From the NCBI GenBank assembly GCA_029260655.1, contig JAJDCU010000007.1:1-63759 (forward strand): a DNA stretch of 63,759 nucleotides, read 5' to 3'. This stretch comes from Phycisphaeraceae bacterium (lineage in GTDB: Bacteria; Planctomycetota; Phycisphaerae; Phycisphaerales; Phycisphaeraceae). The notes under the pieces are model-generated. The model ran no database searches, was not told the origin of the DNA, and saw only the letters and a program-made list of their open reading frames with translations. Of the stretch, positions 59,793-63,759 are shown one piece after another. The number at the start of each line of letters is the position of its first letter. Positions within the stretch are counted from its first letter, which is position 1. A program made the position numbers and the translations under genes.

Positions 59793-60542
59793 GTGACAAG
59801 GACAGGCCCGATTGTATTGATGGTCTTGTTCGTGATCGGTGCGTTTGCCGGTTCCTGTCCCGCCGAACTGAGGGATCGGCCCCGCGCGGTGTCGGACTTC
59901 CTGAAGTACGGACCGGGCCTGGCCAACCACCCGGTCAACATGGTCCCCTCGGCGAACATCTCGGTTCCACAAGACTGGCCGTTGAACGCCGACGGGTCGG
60001 TCACGTGCCTGACCTGCCACACGCATCTGCCGACATCATCCAGTTCGGTCGCGCGTTCGCTGCGCACGTTAGACGAAGGCTCGTCGGGTCAGACCCGGTT
60101 CTGCGGACAATGCCACAGCAGCGATACCCGCCAAACATCGGCGGGCCTGCACTGGCAGGCGATGAATGTGGCGCACATCCAGACCAAGAACGACAACCGT
60201 GGATCGGAGCATGGCTCGCTGGACGACTCGACCAAGCGGTGCCTGGGGTGTCACGACGGCATCAGCGCCGGAGACACCGGGTATTCGGTCTCATGGAATC
60301 TTGGGTCGGGTTTCATGGGCGGTTCCCAGCAGGATCACCCGGTAGGCATCCGATACCCCAGGCGATCCTCTCGCGATTCCGAGAGCGTGTTCCGGACCGT
60401 TTCGTCGTTGCCGGACGCGATCCGTCTGCCGGGGGGCCAGGTGGGATGCGTGTCGTGCCACAACCTGTACGCCGGGGAAGAAAAGCTCCTGGCCATTACG
60501 GATGACCGGTCGCTGTTGTGTCTTGCCTGCCATGAAATGTAG
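59793..60542 (+). CDS. secreted pentaheme c-type cytochrome
   Basis: 249 residues from the GTG at 59793, with GGAGG 5 nt upstream; GTGs at 59772 and 59724 are alternatives. A signal segment (IVLMVLFVIGAFAGSCPAEL) is followed by five heme motifs: CLTCH, CGQCH, CLGCH, CVSCH and CLACH. Pairs are spaced like doubled CxxCH domains (NrfH/DmsE-like electron carriers). It probably moves electrons in the periplasm; no oxidase or reductase partner is nearby. Confidence 0.85.
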   Translation: MTRTGPIVLMVLFVIGAFAGSCPAELRDRPRAVSDFLKYGPGLANHPVNMVPSANISVPQDWPLNADGSVTCLTCHTHLPTSSSSVARSLRTLDEGSSGQTRFCGQCHSSDTRQTSAGLHWQAMNVAHIQTKNDNRGSEHGSLDDSTKRCLGCHDGISAGDTGYSVSWNLGSGFMGGSQQDHPVGIRYPRRSSRDSESVFRTVSSLPDAIRLPGGQVGCVSCHNLYAGEEKLLAITDDRSLLCLACHEM

Positions 60543-60627
60543 TAGCCGTGCATTCGGCAATAAGGCGCAGGTCTGATGGGCTCGATGGTTCGGTGCGCCT
60601 GCGGTGATCGGGTGATGGGCTACACCG

Positions 60628-62430
60628 TCAGCCGTCGACCTTGACGACCACGAGGGTGGTGTCGTCCAGTCCCTGGCGTGGGCCGGTGAATCTTCGGACG
60701 TGCCAGAGGATGTGGTTGATGACGTCGACGGCGGACTTGTCCTTGGTCTCGATCAGCGCCTGCTCGATGCGTCGCCGGCCGAACTTTTCGCCTTGGTCGT
60801 TGAAGGAATCGACCAGCCCGTCGGTGTAGAGCAGCAGCACATCGCCCGGGGCCATGTCGAACAGGCCTTTTTCGTATTCCTGGTCGCACTGCACGCCGAC
60901 GAGCATCCCGCCGGTGTCCAGGGTGTGTATCTCGCCGTCGCGCAGGAGCATGGGCGGGTCGTGCCCGGCGCTGCAGTAGGTCAGCCGCAGGGTCTGCGGA
61001 TCGAACACGCCGTACCAGAGCGTGGCGAACTCGTTGTCGAGTGTGTCGCGCGAAAGCGCGTTGTTGACCCGGGCGATGACCTCGTCGAGGTCGTAGACGT
61101 CCTGCGCGTAAGCGCGTAGGCTGGCACGGACGCTGGCCATGAGCAGGCTTGCGGCGACGCCCTTGCCGACGACATCGCCGATGGCGATCCCGATGTGGCC
61201 GTCCAGGTCGATCACGTCGTAGAAGTCTCCGCCGAGCTCGAAGCTGGGGACGTAACGTGCGGCGAGGTCGAACGGTGGGAGGTTGGGCATCTCGCCGGGG
61301 AGCATGCGTCGCTGGACGTTGGCCGCCAGGTGCAATTGGCGCAGGACGCGCCGGCTCTGGGTGCGCTGAGCGTCCAGACGGGCGTTCTGGATGGCGGTCC
61401 CGAGCATCTGCGCGATCGCGGTAACCAGCTGGACCTCGAACGGGCTGAAGCTGCGCCGCTCGCCGGAGAACAGGTGGATCGTGCCGATGGCTTTACCCTG
61501 GAAAGTGATCCCGACGCAGAGCATGGATGCGAGCCCCTCGGCCTGCGCGTCGCCGGGGAAGATCACACGCGGATCGGTGGCCATGTCCTGGATATAGACG
61601 ACCTTGCCGGACATCGCCTCGCGGAGCATGTCGCTGTCATCGACGTTGATCGCGCCGGTGTCCAGGTACGCTTGGGACAGGTTGTAGATCGCGCGGGGGT
61701 CGAGCTTTTGCTTATCGTCCTTGTTGACCAGCCGGATGGCGACGGCCTTGGCCTTCATGACGTCGGCGACGGCCTGGGTGGCGGTGTCCAGGACCTCTTG
61801 CAGGTCGCGGCTGACCGACAGGACGGTGCTGACCTGGTACAGGGCGGACAGCTCCTCGACGCGCTGGCGGGCGTGGTACTCGTCGTAGCACAGCCGGGCG
61901 ACGGTGTTGGCCAGGACGTAGAGGAACTGGATGCCCGCGGCGCGGTGCGGCCCGCAGTGAAGCTCGGCGGCGTCGACCAGATCGTCGGCCTTGTCCTGGG
62001 GCACACCCAGCTTAAGCGCGGTCTCGCGGAGCTTGGCACGGTCGGCGTGGTCGTCTGCGTCGCGCGGCGGCGCAAGCGTGATCGAACCGAGCACCTGCCC
62101 CTCGACCACAATCGGCGCGGTGAACTGCCCGTCGTCATCGGGCGTGGGACAGATCAGTTGTTCAAGCAGCCGGTCGGACTCGTTGAGCGTTCCCGGGTCG
62201 ATCGACACGGTCAGCGGCTTGCCGTCGGCATCGAGGATCGCCGCCTTGAGCCGGGTGATAGCGGCGAAGCTGTCCTGGATTTCCTGGAGGGCGTCGGCAT
62301 CGATGAACTGTGTCAGCGACAGCTTGGGCGCCGCAGGCGCCGCGTCCTGCAGCGTAAGGCGGTACGGATCAAACGCCTGGCCGTCGTATCCCGCCGGCGT
62401 CGAGGAGGGCTTGGGGTCGGTGGTGGTCAC
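60628..62430 (-). CDS. PocR-like/GAF sensor with SpoIIE (PP2C) phosphatase domain
   Basis: 600 residues. An N-terminal sensory part about residues 38-200 (DADALQEIQDSFAAITRLKA, AAILDADGKPLT) resembles a short PocR domain; a GAF domain covers about 195-345 (LSALYQVSTVLSVSRDLQEV). The PP2C domain follows: LPPFDLAARYVPSFELGGDF, YDVIDLDGHIGIAIGDVVGK, YCSAGHDPPMLLRDGE, VLLLYTDGLVDSFNDQG and RQGLDDTTLVVVKVDG. It is a Ser/Thr phosphatase probably in a partner-switching (anti-anti-sigma) pathway. It starts 6 nt after the TPR protein gene. Confidence 0.9.
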   Translation of the reverse strand: MTTTDPKPSSTPAGYDGQAFDPYRLTLQDAAPAAPKLSLTQFIDADALQEIQDSFAAITRLKAAILDADGKPLTVSIDPGTLNESDRLLEQLICPTPDDDGQFTAPIVVEGQVLGSITLAPPRDADDHADRAKLRETALKLGVPQDKADDLVDAAELHCGPHRAAGIQFLYVLANTVARLCYDEYHARQRVEELSALYQVSTVLSVSRDLQEVLDTATQAVADVMKAKAVAIRLVNKDDKQKLDPRAIYNLSQAYLDTGAINVDDSDMLREAMSGKVVYIQDMATDPRVIFPGDAQAEGLASMLCVGITFQGKAIGTIHLFSGERRSFSPFEVQLVTAIAQMLGTAIQNARLDAQRTQSRRVLRQLHLAANVQRRMLPGEMPNLPPFDLAARYVPSFELGGDFYDVIDLDGHIGIAIGDVVGKGVAASLLMASVRASLRAYAQDVYDLDEVIARVNNALSRDTLDNEFATLWYGVFDPQTLRLTYCSAGHDPPMLLRDGEIHTLDTGGMLVGVQCDQEYEKGLFDMAPGDVLLLYTDGLVDSFNDQGEKFGRRRIEQALIETKDKSAVDVINHILWHVRRFTGPRQGLDDTTLVVVKVDG

Positions 62431-62436
62431 CGCAGG

Positions 62437-63759
62437 TTAGTTCCCGTCGGCAGGTTCAGGAGATGATTCGGTGACGGGGTCGGCTTGATCCAACCAGATC
62501 TCGCGGAGCAGCGCCAGCAACGGATCGCGTGGCGACTGGGCCTGCGCCAGCGCCAGGCCGTACCGGATGACCTGGCGTGAGGAGGCCTGGTATCCCAGGT
62601 AGGCCAGCAAGACAGGCGCGTCCTTGCCGCCCTCGCCCTGACTGATCGCGGTCTGCAACTCCTGCTGGACCCATTGCAGCCTGGACTGCGGGGGCAGGAG
62701 CTTGGCGTCGTATCGAGCGGCGATCAACTCGGGGTGCTGCGAGAACAGGGCCCTAAGGTTCATCCCCGCCGAACGGAACATGCCCGCGCCGAGTTGGGCG
62801 TGGACCAGCCCCATCCTGGGCAGCGGATCGTCTTTCGTATCGAGGATGATCTGTCGGTACCGCGCCTCGGCCGAGAGGTACTTCCCGTTGGCCAGCGCCG
62901 CTTCGGCCTCGCGGGTCAGCCGCGCGATGCGAGTCTTCTTGTTCGACGCCAGCGTCTCGAGCCGTGGCAGGTCGTAGTTCAGGCGTGCGACCACGTCGGC
63001 GGCGCTTTCGTCCTGATCGGCCTGGTCGTCCTCGTCAGGATGCGCCCGGCTGGCCATGCGCTGCGCGTAATCTTCGCCGTACAACTCTTCCATGATCTTC
63101 GCGTAAGCTCGTTCGGCCTCGGTCACCTGCCCGGTGGTGGGCTCGTCCAGCGGGTTGTCCCACCCGGCGACGTCGGCGCCGTCGGATCGGCCATCAGTGT
63201 CACGGATCGCACGCAGCAGCCTCAGGTAGGGGTCGGCCTGTTCGGCCGTGTCTTGATCCCGCTTCAACGGGCGGAACACCGAGTCCAGGAGCTGTTGATT
63301 GCGCGGGTCGCCATCGTCCTGCCGGGCGCCCAACGGATCGAGCTGGTCCTGCAGCTGCTTACCCAGAAGCAAGGACGGTGGGATCTGCCCCACCTGCAGG
63401 TTTTCAAGATCGACCTGCTGCGAGTCCTTGCTGCCAAGCGGGTCAAATAAGCGGGTGTTATAGCTTGGGGTGACGATCATGCTCGGCGGCGGCTCCAGGG
63501 CATTGGCCTCATGCGCCTGCTCGTACAATCGTCTGTTGAGCGCCTGGGTCGGCGCTAACTGACCACGCAGGCCAAGCGTCAGGCGCGGCGCGTAGCTCCG
63601 GATCGTGAGCGATCCGGCCAACTCCTCCAAGCTCTCGCCCGCGACGAGGTCGACGTCGCGCTCCACCAGCCGGGCCGTGATCGGGCGGCGGTCCTGGAGG
63701 AGGATCATCGTGCTGAGCTGCTCCTGACCGGGCGACAACGCGATCCGCCCGACCGCGAC
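62437..63759 (-). CDS. TPR-containing protein, 5' end outside window
   Basis: At least 440 residues; the frame stays open to the right edge, so the N-terminus is missing. The visible part has a long polar, Gln/Asp-rich region (LQDQLDPLGARQDDGDPRNQ) and a C-terminal helical repeat region: AEAALANGKYLSAEARYRQI and ILDTKDDPLPRMGLVHAQLG, AGMFRSAGMNLRALFSQHPE, which fits tetratricopeptide repeats. Probably an exported or envelope-associated scaffold; function unknown. It is followed at once by the phosphatase gene, suggesting one operon. Confidence 0.75.
   Translation of the reverse strand, partial: VAVGRIALSPGQEQLSTMILLQDRRPITARLVERDVDLVAGESLEELAGSLTIRSYAPRLTLGLRGQLAPTQALNRRLYEQAHEANALEPPPSMIVTPSYNTRLFDPLGSKDSQQVDLENLQVGQIPPSLLLGKQLQDQLDPLGARQDDGDPRNQQLLDSVFRPLKRDQDTAEQADPYLRLLRAIRDTDGRSDGADVAGWDNPLDEPTTGQVTEAERAYAKIMEELYGEDYAQRMASRAHPDEDDQADQDESAADVVARLNYDLPRLETLASNKKTRIARLTREAEAALANGKYLSAEARYRQIILDTKDDPLPRMGLVHAQLGAGMFRSAGMNLRALFSQHPELIAARYDAKLLPPQSRLQWVQQELQTAISQGEGGKDAPVLLAYLGYQASSRQVIRYGLALAQAQSPRDPLLALLREIWLDQADPVTESSPEPADGN

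Noticed and set aside
61195-62466. Open frame of 423 codons opposite the SpoIIE phosphatase
   Set aside because: Val/Gly/Asp-rich antisense shadow of a well-supported gene.

Overview
The window looks like a chromosome segment of a high-GC planctomycete, most likely class Phycisphaerae. Evidence: small membrane proteins with the C-x2-C-[GK]-YDLRG...CPECG zinc ribbon, a prepilin-like protein with a FTLIELLVVISII leader, planctomycete-style ECF sigma/anti-sigma pairs, a membrane-bound pyrophosphatase, a PocR/GAF/SpoIIE phosphatase, and scattered housekeeping genes with few large operons. There is no prophage, CRISPR array, insertion sequence or rRNA. The first gene (left edge) and the last gene (right edge) are cut by the window.

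Layout. 1-2147: zinc-ribbon fragment, rmuC, an unknown gene. 2353-5782: one minus-strand translation/transcription/secretion unit, tRNA-Thr > tuf > rpmG > tRNA-Trp > secE > nusG, closed by a terminator directly after nusG, so the usual rplK-rplA-rplJ-rplL-rpoBC extension is absent here. 6155-8684: Nfu-type Fe-S protein, csrA, a methyltransferase, methylthioadenosine phosphorylase. 8979-14154: membrane and secreted unknowns and two ECF sigma factor loci with membrane partners. 14235-16301: ilvB behind a promoter and a short ORF rich in Leu/Ile/Val, a probable attenuation leader. 16326-21637: PQQ-type sugar dehydrogenase, recJ, SpoIID-like lipoprotein. 21747-27459: LOG-family protein, rplT-rpmI, zinc ribbon, beta-propeller protein, dnaN, iscX-like gene. 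27558-37102: DUF4442-like protein, membrane proteins, RdgC-like protein, alanine dehydrogenase, dapA, a lone LarC C-terminal domain, tilS, rsfS. 37214-44340: hppA, rpsU, LCAT-like lipoprotein, murB, mnmA. 44527-58261: secreted and envelope proteins, purD, metallopeptidase-like protein, GH24-like muramidase, pheS, purC, CDF transporter. 58316-63759: tRNA-Pro, a broken four-helix-bundle (23S rRNA intervening-sequence type) gene, an ACP-like protein, a phosphatase remnant, a pentaheme cytochrome c, a GAF/SpoIIE phosphatase and a TPR protein.

The most unusual features are not single genes. (a) Several families of short-word repeats sit between genes as nested inverted repeats (32367-32511, 33494-33648, 36561-36639, 10826-10897, around rpmG, and a purine-rich one at 58411-58535 before the broken four-helix-bundle gene). 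(b) A C-rich word, AATCCCCAACCCCCA, lies inside four genes, always with the C-rich strand as sense, and adds proline-rich linkers to RecJ, TilS and two membrane proteins; a related element lies in MnmA. (c) Many genes have a -10-like hexamer 6-8 nt before the start codon and no ribosome binding site, suggesting leaderless mRNAs. (d) The ilvB leader peptide appears to be nearly leaderless itself.

All calls come from reading the sequence and from family knowledge; no database search was run.
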